NCBI GenBank assembly: GCA_047921075.1
Contig: JBLRWS010000004.1
Coordinates: 9,598-73,597 of the forward strand
Origin: JBLRWS01 sp047921075
GTDB lineage: Bacteria > Bacteroidota > Rhodothermia > Balneolales > Balneolaceae
DNA length: 64,000 nucleotides
Direction of reading: 5' to 3'
Below the pieces are notes generated by a model. It searched no databases and had not been told where the DNA came from. It was given only the letters and a program-made list of their open reading frames with translations. Both the position numbers and the translations under genes were made by a program. Numbering within the stretch: position 1 is the first letter of the stretch; each line of letters opens with the position of its first letter. Positions 1 through 9,577 of the stretch are shown piece after piece.

Positions 1-524
1 GATTAAAACTGGCCATGCTCAGTATTGTCGGCATTTTAGCCATCTATTCTGTAGCCGGAGTGCTGATTGTTGTCGCCAGTCAACTGTTAAAAGACTACAT
101 GAAGTGGATCACCATCGGCATGGGAATTGTGCTGATTTTTCTCGGCATTTTGATGGTGGCCGGAAAAAATGTGTCGTTCTCTTTTAATGTGAACAATCCC
201 ACCAATAAATCAGAAACCGTTGAGGCGCTCGTTTTTGGCGCTGCCTACGCTATCGGTGCGTTGGGATGTCTCTTTCCGCTGTTTTTGGTTGTGGCCACAC
301 AGGCGATGGCTGCACCTACTGCATGGGAAGGATCGACGTATTTACTCGCCTATTTTGCGGGAATGAGCATGATGATGATTGGAGCCATTCTCCTCTCTAC
401 CTTCGCCAAAGAATTTTTGATGAAATATCTGCGCAAAATTCTTCCCCATATGGAGCTGGCAACCGGCATACTGCTAATTTTAGCCGGCGGTTACGTGATC
501 TATTATCAAATGGTATTGCTCTAA
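1..524 (+). CDS. CcdA/DsbD-like thiol-transfer membrane protein, 5' truncated
   Basis: The reading frame is open to the left edge of the window, so the ATG at 15 is probably internal and the N-terminal part is missing. The visible 169 residues form about five hydrophobic segments. The third contains G-A-L-G-C-L-F-P, which resembles the Cys-Pro region of the second CcdA repeat. CcdA/DsbD-type proteins carry reducing equivalents across the inner membrane to periplasmic thiol partners such as cytochrome c maturation factors. Only one candidate redox Cys is visible; its partner would lie in the missing part. The family assignment is by topology and this motif, so another small polytopic protein is possible. 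Confidence 0.6.
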   Translation, partial: LKLAMLSIVGILAIYSVAGVLIVVASQLLKDYMKWITIGMGIVLIFLGILMVAGKNVSFSFNVNNPTNKSETVEALVFGAAYAIGALGCLFPLFLVVATQAMAAPTAWEGSTYLLAYFAGMSMMMIGAILLSTFAKEFLMKYLRKILPHMELATGILLILAGGYVIYYQMVLL

Positions 525-533
525 TTCAATGTC

Positions 534-551
534 CCCTTTTTCCGGAAAGGG
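534..551. terminator. short inverted repeat between convergent genes
   Basis: CCCTTT and AAAGGG flank a six-base loop between the end of the CcdA-like gene and the end of the metzincin gene. The U-tract is poor on both strands, so a terminator role is only a guess from its position. Confidence 0.25.
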
Positions 552-569
552 TATTCAAAGTTACACCTC

Positions 570-1520
570 TTAATCCTGTCTGCAGAGCAACCGAAGCGCG
601 GTTTTATCTTCCGGGGTAAGCTGCATTACCGGATAAAGCGGCTGCTCGCCCAGTTGAGCAAACATTACCGATGCTGGGTTTTCGACATGAGGCAGGCCAA
701 ACGCGTGGCCCATTTCATGAGCCAAAAGCAGCGCCAGCTCATCGCGGCTCAACACCATACTTACGGTAATAACACCCTGTCCGTTTTCTTGTTGATACGT
801 CGCCTTTGTGAACCGATTCGATCCGGCAAAGTCGCGGTTGTATCCATCAACCAGCTCGTTGTTATAATCGGTCAATCGGTTCAGGTCATCCACCAGTCGA
901 TTAATTCGCTCCGCCATCCGATCCAGTTCTTCCCGCTCCCGCAACACCCGCTGCTGTATATTATCTGCCCGTTCCCGCCGCTGCTCAAACTCCTGCTGGA
1001 CAGAGGGGGTTACCTGACCGGAGCGATTCACATCCTCTACCCAGTTGTTTAGCTCATTTCGCTCGCGAATAGCCTCAGCGGCCAGCTGTTCATAAGCAGC
1101 CGATCGCGCTTCAAATCGGTCTGTCAATCGCTCATACTCTTGCTGGCGCTGATTCAGCACCAGCTGTTCCGAACGAATACGCTCCCGCGCGCGAAGCTCA
1201 CCGTCGGCCAGCTGCTGGCGTTCGTCATATACCAGGTCAATTCGAACGCTCGGCTCTCTGCCCGGCTCAAAAGCGGGATGGCCCAGCTCTTTCGCCCAAA
1301 GCTCGGAGGCTCTGCGCACCGCCTGATCCACATCAGCCTCAGAAACCGGAAAACGCGAATCGATAGAGCCTATGGTATAGCCAAGCGGCTCGGTGCAGAC
1401 AGCCGGCAATACCGCTGCCCGCTGCCGCTCGCGGTCCAATGTGAAATAAAGCCAAAACAGAACCACCACCCCGAGAATCAGAGCGATATTCAGGATTTGT
1501 ATCAGCCGTTTGGTGTTCAT
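570..1520 (-). CDS. membrane-anchored metzincin metalloprotease with coiled-coil insert
   Basis: 316 residues. Residues 9-27 form one hydrophobic N-terminal anchor. Residues about 45-100 (start G-Y-T-I-G-S-I-D, then a D-V-D-Q-A helix) look like the N-terminal half of a matrixin-type domain. Residues about 105-225 are highly charged and heptad-like, predicting a coiled coil. The C-terminal part has the extended metzincin zinc site H268-E269-x-x-H272-x-x-G275-x-x-H278 and a possible Met-turn at M286. The active site therefore seems intact, and the catalytic domain seems split by the coiled coil. Topology suggests a periplasmic enzyme tethered to the inner membrane. It starts 11 bp after tamB, so it is very likely co-transcribed with tamA-tamB. 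Substrate unknown. Confidence 0.8.
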   Translation of the reverse strand: MNTKRLIQILNIALILGVVVLFWLYFTLDRERQRAAVLPAVCTEPLGYTIGSIDSRFPVSEADVDQAVRRASELWAKELGHPAFEPGREPSVRIDLVYDERQQLADGELRARERIRSEQLVLNQRQQEYERLTDRFEARSAAYEQLAAEAIRERNELNNWVEDVNRSGQVTPSVQQEFEQRRERADNIQQRVLREREELDRMAERINRLVDDLNRLTDYNNELVDGYNRDFAGSNRFTKATYQQENGQGVITVSMVLSRDELALLLAHEMGHAFGLPHVENPASVMFAQLGEQPLYPVMQLTPEDKTALRLLCRQD

Positions 1521-1531
1521 CGGTTCAGTAC

Positions 1532-4500
1532 TCAGTATTCGTGGCGCCAGCGCAAATCGATGCCTTCGCGGCTGTCGTCGCCCTGGGTAACAGAAATTTC
1601 AAGATTGTTCGTGAGCATGTACTCCAGCAGAAAGAGGGTTTTCGGGTCGGCGCTCACTTCATTCAAAATGGCAAAAAAGGTTCGTCGGTTCAGGTACCAG
1701 CCGGTCAGAACCGAGGTGGCACTCCGTGCACCGCTGCGGTCGGTATCGATCTGTACCACGTCGATACCCAGGCGTTGCGTGGCCAGGATTTCGAATCGAT
1801 CGAGCAGAATATCTAACGCCACATCGCTGGCGCTGGTTCCGCCACCACCGGCCACCACTTGCTCCCACGACTCCAGCTCATAAAACGGACGGCCAAAAAC
1901 CGTATAGCTGATGATATCCTGCAGCTCCATCTGCGGTTCGCTGTCGAACCGGAATTCGGGATTTTGGCCGGTACCCTCAATGATATAGAAAATGGTAACA
2001 TTGGACTGCGCCTGTGGAGGTTCAAACTTGGTACGAACATTCAATTCCGGATCGTCTACCGGTCCCACAAAGGTTACAAACGCTTCATCAATCTGAAAAT
2101 TTCGACCCAGCGGACGCGCAAAACCACGGGTTCCCTCAACCGTGCCGAACATCTGCAGGTCGCGCCCCTTCTCTTTTACCAGATCCACGCCGCCGCCAAG
2201 CTCAATTTCCAGATCAATAAACTGCCGGTTTCGTATGATAAAGTTACGGGTAAACCGTAGATCAAACTCCATCGCCAGATGATCGTAGAAGGCGATTGGT
2301 TCGGGCGTTTCTTCATCCTCAAGAACCACCTCTTCCAGATCCTGAGCACCGAAATTCTGCAGGTTCACCACGCCATTTAGCACGGTGAGACTCCCGGTAA
2401 GCATGGGCTCATCAAAGGTGCCTGCAAGCTGCGCATTCAGATCAATCACAGCATTCATCTGGCTTGTATTAACCGCGCGGAACTGATTGCCGCGCATTTG
2501 AAGGTCAAACACTCCGGCCTGCAGATTTTCGACTTGTACCGAACCGGTTGCGTTGATGCGGCCCGGCCCGCTGCGCATGGAAAACTGCTGCAGGGTTACA
2601 AGCCCGGGCTGCAGGTGTAAGGCACTGTTGATTTCGCTGATGGTGATGCCGGCCGGAACCACGCGCATGCTTCCCCTACTGAGGGTAAGGGTGCCGTTCG
2701 GTTCCGGATCTGCAACCGTGCCGGTAATAACAACCCGTCCATTTAACGTTCCCGAAAGCTGGCGCACCAGTTCGGGGTCTACAAAATCATTTAACAGTGC
2801 CAGGCTGAAGTTGTTGGTCCGCAGCTCCACCTCCACTTCATCATCATCATCGGGAAGCAACAGTTCCAACTGGCGAAGATCGATCTTTAACGGTAAGCTG
2901 GCATCAAAATCGAGAATCTGCTGCCGGTTCGACAGAAGATCTCCGGTAAGATGTATGCGTTCATTTTCGTGGAGATAGGAAAACCCCACACCCAGGGAAT
3001 CGACAGGCACACCGGATAAACGGCCATTTAGTAATTTCAACTGCCCGCCAAATTCCGGCACACCGGCTACGCCGTCCACAAACGCCCGCAGAGAAAGGGT
3101 TCCTTCGGCCTCGGGTACGGTGCCCGGGGGCAGAAAGGCTGTCCAGTACGAAATATCCGATTCATTTAGTTCAAAACTGCCGACGATGGCCCTGTCAAAA
3201 AACTGATCGTCAAACGTGATCGGATCACCCGGAATAAACGGGATTTTTCCGGCTCCCTCGACCAGTAGCTGCCCTTGGTGCCAGCCCGCCACTCCGGCAT
3301 CGAGCCACTCGTCCTGTATGATTGCGCTGAACCGCAAAGAGTCCATCGTACCTTCTTCTGCCTGAATCTGAGCCAGCAAGCCGGTTGCCGACAGGTAGAG
3401 CTCCTCACTGTTGTTCCGAAACTCAATACGCCCCGACAGTATCGCATCCAAAAACGAATTGTCAATAAGAGTCCGCTGCAACACGCCAATATTCAGGTTT
3501 ACAGCTTCCATGCCGGCTTCCTGCTCATCGGCAGAGAGGGTGGGTGCCCAAAACGATAGAAAAGCGTCGTTTTCTTCCGTCTGCACGCGAAATGAATCGA
3601 CCCGAACAACGTCATCACGAAGGGTGAGTGTAAAGGGCTGCCGGAGTGACAAGAGTCGCAGCGGCGTATCGAAATCGAGGCTCTCTGTGAAAAGCTCCCA
3701 CTCACCGTCCGAAAAACGGAAGCTGCCGCTGTGATCCAAGCGGCTCTCCACGTCGTTTATGATTGACAACTCGACAAATCCATCCAAATCGTCTCCGGTC
3801 AGTACGGCCTGCACCCGGGTTGAAATATCCTGCACCCCGGCACCGGCAAAAACCGGTTCAATCAATTCCAATTGTGCATCCACCTGGGGGTTCTCTTCCA
3901 GTAGCACGCTGATGGAGCCTGTGATTTCACTGCTTTGAAAAAGAGTATCCACGAAGACCTCTTGCAGCCGGGCACCGGCACGGAAGGCCAGTGTGCCTTG
4001 TTCATTTCGGCGCAGCTCTCCGTTCAGGTTTCCTTCGGCGCGAAGCGACTCTACACCGGCAAGAGGCGCCAGCGCGAACGGATTTTTGATATCTACCGAA
4101 AAATCGATGCGGTTCTCGCTGTCGCGCAAATCCAGAATGTGCTGGCGCATGGAAAAGGACCCATCGGCAATGGGGCTGGAAAGCACGGCATCTTCCACGT
4201 AGAGAATGGCGTCCTGCAGCCTCAGGTCGGCACGCATCGTTTCAATCGGCTCCCGGTTTACACGACTGGAATCGAGCCGGGCAACCGCCGATACGCGCAT
4301 CGTTTCGGGATCGATACCGGTTCCTTCGCCTTCGAACAGGGCATTGATATAGGTGGGGAAATCTTCGAGCCCGGTAAGCTCTGCACTGTTAAACTCAAGC
4401 AGCCGCACTGAAAATTGGTACGCAGGCACTTGCTGCCAGCTCTCTACCTGTGCTTCTGCCTGCAAACGGCTGCGGTCGATCCACGCCTGCAGTTCGGTGC

Positions 4501-6007
4501 TCAGTGTCACAGCGTCTGCCTCTCCTGTTGCCTCAATCCGGCCAAAAGGCTGATCGCCCCACCGGCCACCATCCACCGCCAGCCGGTACCGCGCCAAAAA
4601 GTCGTCCGGCTCGATCCCTTCACCTTCCAACAGAATGGATACCGAAAGTTGGGAATCAAGCGATTCATCGTTTAGCCAGTTGGCCAGATTCAGTGCAGAT
4701 GATGATGCCTGCAGCTCCCATTGCGGCCGGCCATCAAAGATCGAGGATGCATCTGCGTTGAGGCTGATTTCTTCGCCTGCATTGGTGATGGTTCCTGCAA
4801 TCTGTGCACGCTCATTGCCCAGCACCGTAGAAACCTGCAAACGATCCAGGCCGTACGCGTCATATCGAAGACCCTCCAGTGCCATCTGTCCGCCCCACTG
4901 CGCCTGCTTCGGTTCGCCAACGGACACCTGCCCCGAACCGGTCAGTTCAAACCGCGAAAACTGCGGCATCTCCTCCACACCGGTAAGCAGCGGGCCGTCA
5001 AAACCGGCGACGGAAGCCGAAATCTCCCTGAATACCGGTGTGCCATTTATGAGCGATATGTTCACGTCTGCGACAGCCTGCTCAAGGCCGGTTGCCTGCA
5101 CCGTAAGCCCCAGGTTAAGATCATCAAAGCGGCCGGCGGCTCGCAGACTCAGGTTTAGGTCCTGTACCAGCGGCAGGCCTTCGGCATAGGCATGTACATC
5201 CTGCCACGAGAGGGGAGAAAGATCGGATCCGGCAGTCACGTCAGCGTCGAGCTCTGCATCTCCCTGCGCTCGCAACATGGACCTACCTGTTTGAATGACC
5301 AGCGACTCCAGCGTGATGCGGCCCGTTTCACCCATCTGTTCCGCACCGGCCTGGGCAGAAATGGTTAATGGCTGCGGCAGCCGCCCCTCACGAATAGAGA
5401 ATTCAAGACTGTTCAGTTCAGCTAGCCACCCCGCCGGCATCACTCCGGCCTGCAGGTCGGCATGCAGCCCCATAATGTCGAGAAATCCATCCGGCAGCAT
5501 GGCCGATTCGATATAGATATCGGCCTGTGAGAGTTGCAGCTGATCGAGCATCCAGTAGAACGGAGGTTCGCCACCCTCAGGCTCTTCCACCCCGAATGCC
5601 GGCAGAAGCTCCTGCACGTTCCAGAGCGAATCGGAAATCTGGCGCAGGTGCACCTCCACTCCGCCCGCATGAAGAAAATCCAGGTGGTATGGCTGCCGGA
5701 TAAACGACCATGCCAGATAGCGGGCCTGTACCGAGTCGGCCGAGAAAACCGGCTGCCCGTCCGGGCCGGAGAGATGAATATCACGAATGGTAAATCCATA
5801 GAGCAAGTCTCCGCGCATGGACCCGATGGTCAGGGTTCCGTTGATCTGTTCATTTACCCTCTCTGTGATGAGATTACGGGCCGTATCGAAGAGCCAGTCA
5901 CTTTTCAGGGCCAGACGAACGCCACCCAGCAGCACTACTGTAATAAGCAGTGCCAATAACCAGCGCATAGGCCGGGTCAATCGGCGTGTTGGTTGTTGAT
6001 CCGTCAA
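1532..6007 (-). CDS. tamB: TamB-like translocation and assembly module protein (AsmA/DUF490)
   Basis: 1491 residues, within the usual range for TamB. An N-terminal signal anchor (about residues 15-32) is followed by a long beta-rich region of repeated short strands and then the TamB/DUF490 C-terminal domain, which includes the typical late segment with F-G-R-P-F-Y. TamB-type proteins bridge the periplasm with a hydrophobic groove and work with TamA in outer membrane assembly and/or phospholipid transport. The most upstream start is TTG at 6007, overlapping the tamA stop by four bases, which suggests translational coupling. An ATG at 5968 directly before the anchor is an alternative. The product is beyond reasonable doubt; the start is less certain. 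Confidence 0.93.
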   Translation of the reverse strand: MTDQQPTRRLTRPMRWLLALLITVVLLGGVRLALKSDWLFDTARNLITERVNEQINGTLTIGSMRGDLLYGFTIRDIHLSGPDGQPVFSADSVQARYLAWSFIRQPYHLDFLHAGGVEVHLRQISDSLWNVQELLPAFGVEEPEGGEPPFYWMLDQLQLSQADIYIESAMLPDGFLDIMGLHADLQAGVMPAGWLAELNSLEFSIREGRLPQPLTISAQAGAEQMGETGRITLESLVIQTGRSMLRAQGDAELDADVTAGSDLSPLSWQDVHAYAEGLPLVQDLNLSLRAAGRFDDLNLGLTVQATGLEQAVADVNISLINGTPVFREISASVAGFDGPLLTGVEEMPQFSRFELTGSGQVSVGEPKQAQWGGQMALEGLRYDAYGLDRLQVSTVLGNERAQIAGTITNAGEEISLNADASSIFDGRPQWELQASSSALNLANWLNDESLDSQLSVSILLEGEGIEPDDFLARYRLAVDGGRWGDQPFGRIEATGEADAVTLSTELQAWIDRSRLQAEAQVESWQQVPAYQFSVRLLEFNSAELTGLEDFPTYINALFEGEGTGIDPETMRVSAVARLDSSRVNREPIETMRADLRLQDAILYVEDAVLSSPIADGSFSMRQHILDLRDSENRIDFSVDIKNPFALAPLAGVESLRAEGNLNGELRRNEQGTLAFRAGARLQEVFVDTLFQSSEITGSISVLLEENPQVDAQLELIEPVFAGAGVQDISTRVQAVLTGDDLDGFVELSIINDVESRLDHSGSFRFSDGEWELFTESLDFDTPLRLLSLRQPFTLTLRDDVVRVDSFRVQTEENDAFLSFWAPTLSADEQEAGMEAVNLNIGVLQRTLIDNSFLDAILSGRIEFRNNSEELYLSATGLLAQIQAEEGTMDSLRFSAIIQDEWLDAGVAGWHQGQLLVEGAGKIPFIPGDPITFDDQFFDRAIVGSFELNESDISYWTAFLPPGTVPEAEGTLSLRAFVDGVAGVPEFGGQLKLLNGRLSGVPVDSLGVGFSYLHENERIHLTGDLLSNRQQILDFDASLPLKIDLRQLELLLPDDDDEVEVELRTNNFSLALLNDFVDPELVRQLSGTLNGRVVITGTVADPEPNGTLTLSRGSMRVVPAGITISEINSALHLQPGLVTLQQFSMRSGPGRINATGSVQVENLQAGVFDLQMRGNQFRAVNTSQMNAVIDLNAQLAGTFDEPMLTGSLTVLNGVVNLQNFGAQDLEEVVLEDEETPEPIAFYDHLAMEFDLRFTRNFIIRNRQFIDLEIELGGGVDLVKEKGRDLQMFGTVEGTRGFARPLGRNFQIDEAFVTFVGPVDDPELNVRTKFEPPQAQSNVTIFYIIEGTGQNPEFRFDSEPQMELQDIISYTVFGRPFYELESWEQVVAGGGGTSASDVALDILLDRFEILATQRLGIDVVQIDTDRSGARSATSVLTGWYLNRRTFFAILNEVSADPKTLFLLEYMLTNNLEISVTQGDDSREGIDLRWRHEY

Positions 6008-7920
6008 AATGCTTGCCCAATGCTAAAGTGAAAGGTTAAACGGCTTCCCCCGCCAAAATCTTCTCCCTGGAAAATGTTCATGTCCTCATCACGCGGATTT
6101 AGTTTATATCCCACATCAAACCGCACAGGGCCGATTGGAGATTGGTACCTCAAACCGCCCCCCGTCCCAAATTGCAGCGCCCGTTCGTCGATTCGATCCA
6201 ACGCCCGCCACACTTGCCCGCCATCCAGAAAGGCCGCAATACCAAATCCATCAAAAAAGAACGGCACCGCCTGGCGAATTTCGGCGTTGAATGTAAACGT
6301 AGCCCGCCCGCCGATTGGTACAAACCCGTCGAACTGATCATCATCGGTAAATGATGGGCGCTTGGGCCCCAGCTGCTGACGTGTAAAGCCGCGTACAGAG
6401 TTGGTACCCCCCGAAAAGAAACGAATGTTTGCCGGCAGGCTGTCGGGCTGGGCAAAAAAGATTTGGCCGAAGTTTACCCGGGCTGCAAGCGTTGTGGTTG
6501 TGCTTACCTGCTGAAAGCGACGGACATCGAGAGTGATTTTTTGAAAGGTGAATTTCGATTCCCCAAACGTACCCGACAGTTCTACCGACGGCTGCACCAC
6601 CCAACCTCTCGGTTCCCGGCTAAGGGCCTGGCTGTAGAAACCTGTAAACGTCAAAGAAGAGACGTTAAATCCGATCACACTATCGGGCAGGGCGGTCGAT
6701 TCCCCCCGTAAACTCTCTTCGTTAAACGTGAATTCGTACGATGCAGTAGCTGTGAGATTGCGGCGCAGCTGATAGATCAAACTGTTTGAAACACCTGCAC
6801 GCAACAACTCAAATGCCGGCTCCAATCGCCGCTGGCCAAACGGTGCCACCACAAAACTGCTGCGTGTGTTAAAGACGTAGGGGATCAGGTAATCGCCGCC
6901 GAGGCGCTGCTCTATAAACGATCCACGGCCCGAAAACCCAAGCCTGTTGCCACTGCCATTGATGTTGCGATGCTGCCAGGAGAGCTGCCCACGCAGAAGG
7001 TCTTCACTGCCAAAACCGATGGAGGCCTGTACCATGCGAAGTGGATTTTCCCGCACACGAACCTGCAGATGTACGGTACTGTCTTGCGGCTGCTCCGGCA
7101 GGGTGATGGTGGCAAACCGAAACAGGTGGTGGCCAAAAATCTGCCGCTGCGAATCCTGGATATCCTCCTGGCTGAAAAGATCTCCCTCTTTAATGACCAT
7201 TTCGCGTAGCACCACCCGCTCGGGCACGGTTTCGTGTCCCTGCACGTCGAACGTGCTGAAGTAACTTTTTGGGCCGGGGCGCACGGCAATAGTCGCTGTT
7301 GCCCTTAATGACAGGCTGTCAACCTGAGAGATAACTTCCACTTCCGGCCACGGAAATCCCATATTCTGTAAAACCCGCCGGAACGCACCCTCCGAATCGG
7401 GCTTTCGAACGGTTTGAAACCTCCGGCCCGGTAAAAAGTCGTGCGATTCGGCCGTACGCTGAAAGTCGGTATTGGCACGAATTTCATCGGCAATATCTGC
7501 AGGGGCTTCAATCTCGATACGGGAATCTGCAATTCGGATAGGTGAGCCCTCACGGATGAGAAACCGAACCTTTTTTTTCCACGGCTTGTTGCCATCTTCC
7601 ACAACCAGCTGTACGTCTACATCCGAAAAGCCGCGGCGCTGGTAAAACCGTTCTATCCGTACCCGATCGCGCCGCATCTCCGTTTCGTTAAACTCAAAAT
7701 TGCTATATGCACGAAACCACTTCCGAAGCTTATTGGGGCGGCTTGCAGCCGTAATATTGCTGAGTACAGTCCCCGAAAAAGTATCGTTTCCCTCAAACGA
7801 GAGTGTCCAGACAATGGGGGTACGCTCGTCCTGCGCTTGGGCCACAATTGCCGAGCCACACGCATCGATCACCAAAAAAAGAATAATAGTCAATAAATAG
7901 TGGGGGAATCGAAGCGTCAT
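6004..7920 (-). CDS. tamA: TamA/BamA-family Omp85 outer membrane protein
   Basis: 638 residues. An N-terminal signal sequence probably ends near A-Q-A (28-31). About three POTRA-like units follow (roughly 35-125, 130-215 and 220-290), then a C-terminal beta barrel from about 295. The barrel carries the Omp85 signature V-R-G-F (in N-S-V-R-G-F-T) and ends in an aromatic residue, as expected for an outer membrane barrel. Size, three POTRAs and adjacency to tamB point to TamA rather than BamA. It is the first gene of a three-gene minus-strand unit (tamA, tamB, metzincin) that begins in the 308 bp divergent region shared with the SCO1 gene. Confidence 0.92.
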   Translation of the reverse strand: MTLRFPHYLLTIILFLVIDACGSAIVAQAQDERTPIVWTLSFEGNDTFSGTVLSNITAASRPNKLRKWFRAYSNFEFNETEMRRDRVRIERFYQRRGFSDVDVQLVVEDGNKPWKKKVRFLIREGSPIRIADSRIEIEAPADIADEIRANTDFQRTAESHDFLPGRRFQTVRKPDSEGAFRRVLQNMGFPWPEVEVISQVDSLSLRATATIAVRPGPKSYFSTFDVQGHETVPERVVLREMVIKEGDLFSQEDIQDSQRQIFGHHLFRFATITLPEQPQDSTVHLQVRVRENPLRMVQASIGFGSEDLLRGQLSWQHRNINGSGNRLGFSGRGSFIEQRLGGDYLIPYVFNTRSSFVVAPFGQRRLEPAFELLRAGVSNSLIYQLRRNLTATASYEFTFNEESLRGESTALPDSVIGFNVSSLTFTGFYSQALSREPRGWVVQPSVELSGTFGESKFTFQKITLDVRRFQQVSTTTTLAARVNFGQIFFAQPDSLPANIRFFSGGTNSVRGFTRQQLGPKRPSFTDDDQFDGFVPIGGRATFTFNAEIRQAVPFFFDGFGIAAFLDGGQVWRALDRIDERALQFGTGGGLRYQSPIGPVRFDVGYKLNPRDEDMNIFQGEDFGGGSRLTFHFSIGQAF

Positions 7921-8228
7921 TCACGTATCGGCCTTTCCGTTATGTCAAATCAAACAGCGTTAAGCGGCTGTAATAGCGTTTTAATATAGTGATTTATCCG
8001 AAGCCGGTTAAATCTCTTTCCGATTAACCGGTAATAGCAGGAGGTAGCCAGGCCGGATATTTTTTGCGCAACCGGTTGAATGAACCCAAGTGGGTTGATC
8101 ATCTGTTTCTATAAAAAATGATTGCGAACGAATGTATCTGACCGGCCCGCTTCTATATCTTCTCAAAATCTTCAAATGGATTAGGTATGTTGTATGCACT
8201 TTGTCCAGACCTAAAAAACGATCCAATA
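7921..8228. promoter_or_regulatory. divergent intergenic region with ACCGGT-type inverted repeats
   Basis: 308 bp without a credible gene, between divergent tamA and SCO1. It must hold both promoters, though I cannot point to clear -33/-7 elements. A perfect 8 bp inverted repeat, CCGGTTAA at 8006-8013 and TTAACCGG at 8026-8033, is followed near 8069-8078 by the palindromic CAACCGGTTG and then by an AACCC/GGGTT hairpin. Three copies of the same core in about 70 bp look like a regulator binding site. The regulator is unknown. Confidence 0.4.
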
Positions 8229-8798
8229 ATGATCAAATTACTACCCATTCTGGTTTTTGCGTTTATTCTGACCGCCTGCAGCGATCAGCGCCTTGACGAC
8301 TACAGCGATGTTTCCTTTGAGCTGATAAACCAACAGGGCGAAGCCGTTCAGTTTCCCGATGATTTTGAGGGCGCGCCTCTGGTCGTGGGGTTTATTTACA
8401 CCCAGTGTCCGGATATCTGCTCGTTTATAACCGCTAATGTGAAACAGGTATACGAAGAGGGAGTTCACCCCGAAGGCACTCGATTTGTGCTCGTAACATT
8501 CGACCCGGAACGGGATACACCGGACGTTTTGGCGCGATATGCCGCAGCATTTGAGATGGATGGCGAACCATTTTCATTCCTCACAGGCAACCCCGATATC
8601 ATCTCACAGATGATGCGGCGGGTTGGCGTACGTTCGGTAATAACCGATGAGCGGACTACCGAAACCGGACAGGAGATTTATTTTATTAACCACACCGATA
8701 AAATATTACTGATCGACAGCCGCTCCCGGCTCGTTTTCGATTATGGGGGCAGCATGACGCCGGTGAACATCATTGCCGAAGATCTGCAAAAACTGTAA
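8229..8798 (+). CDS. SCO1/SenC family copper-binding lipoprotein
   Basis: 189 residues from the ATG at 8229. That start is chosen because a lipoprotein signal (lipobox L-T-A-C17) follows directly; an upstream in-frame ATG would put hydrophilic residues before it. The thioredoxin-like fold carries the SCO copper site: C60-P-D-I-C64 in the Y-T-Q-C context and the distant H155 in N-H-T-D. SCO proteins deliver copper or reduce cysteines for the Cu(A) centre of cytochrome c oxidase, or act in redox stress. No oxidase subunit lies in the window. The next gene, 18 bp on, is a PCu(A)C copper chaperone, so the pair probably acts in periplasmic copper handling. Confidence 0.92.
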   Translation: MIKLLPILVFAFILTACSDQRLDDYSDVSFELINQQGEAVQFPDDFEGAPLVVGFIYTQCPDICSFITANVKQVYEEGVHPEGTRFVLVTFDPERDTPDVLARYAAAFEMDGEPFSFLTGNPDIISQMMRRVGVRSVITDERTTETGQEIYFINHTDKILLIDSRSRLVFDYGGSMTPVNIIAEDLQKL

Positions 8799-8816
8799 CG
8801 CAACGGATGAGCGATT

Positions 8817-9281
8817 ATGAAAGTGAACGTCGGACTACTCTTTATTCTTTTTCCTCTACTAATCTCTTGTGAGCAGGATGTGCCCAACCGGCAGGCGCCG
8901 GCAAACCCCACCTTAGTCGGCAGCGGCCTGGAAGTGCAAGACGCATGGGCACGGCCTGCAGCAGAAGGGCTGCCTTCAGCCGTCTATTTTACCCTGGTTA
9001 ATTACGATGAGGTAAGTGCAACCATTACAGGCGTAGCAAGCAGCCGCGCACAACTTGCCGAAATTCACGAAAGCTACGAGCGCGAGCCGGGGCTTATGGG
9101 AATGAGAAAGATTGAAGAGCTTACGATTCCGGGCCAGTCAACCCTGCCGTTCGAGCGCGGCGGGCTGCATGTGATGTTGCTGAATGTACAGCCTGAACTT
9201 GCCGAAGGAGACGCATTCACGCTTTCGCTTCACCTTGCCGGCCGCGACACACTGCGCATCCCCGTGCAGGTGCGCAGATAG
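8817..9281 (+). CDS. PCu(A)C-type periplasmic copper chaperone, lipoprotein
   Basis: 154 residues. A lipoprotein signal ends L-L-I-S-C18. The mature part has the DUF461/PCu(A)C fold signature, starting with A-W-A-R-P and carrying copper ligands H84, M94 or M96, H118 and M120 (H-V-M motif). Spacing from M96 to H118 (21 residues) fits the family. PCu(A)C proteins load Cu(I) into the Cu(A) site, usually with SCO proteins. The gene follows the SCO1 gene by 18 bp, which supports joint transcription and function. No clear terminator before the convergent GlsB-like gene. Confidence 0.9.
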   Translation: MKVNVGLLFILFPLLISCEQDVPNRQAPANPTLVGSGLEVQDAWARPAAEGLPSAVYFTLVNYDEVSATITGVASSRAQLAEIHESYEREPGLMGMRKIEELTIPGQSTLPFERGGLHVMLLNVQPELAEGDAFTLSLHLAGRDTLRIPVQVRR

Positions 9282-9307
9282 TTTGTCGCCATACATAGAG
9301 TTGGTAT

Positions 9308-9577
9308 TTAGCGCTGGCGTTGGGTAAAAAGCCCTACGATGACCACGAAAATAACCGAGCCGATGATGGACCATATCACGGGAAATTCACTACCGCCCAC
9401 GGAAATATTGAACAGTTCCGGTAAGCCCATCTGGCGGCTTAGCCACGTTCCCAATAACGCCCCGATAAAGCCTACAGCGATGGATGTAATACAACCGCCA
9501 CGGCTGTAACCGGCAATTGCTTGTCCAATGGAGCCGCATATGCCGGCAATAAGTAACAAGAGTAGAAACTCAAGCAT
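9308..9577 (-). CDS. GlsB/YeaQ/YmgE-family small membrane protein
   Basis: 89 residues with three hydrophobic segments rich in Gly and the family pattern G-F-I-G-A-L-L-G-T-W. These proteins are often annotated as transglycosylase-associated, but they are small integral membrane proteins of unclear function, often stress-induced. The gene converges on the PCu(A)C gene. Its upstream region is the 214 bp shared with the sorting-domain protein gene. Confidence 0.8.
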   Translation of the reverse strand: MLEFLLLLLIAGICGSIGQAIAGYSRGGCITSIAVGFIGALLGTWLSRQMGLPELFNISVGGSEFPVIWSIIGSVIFVVIVGLFTQRQR

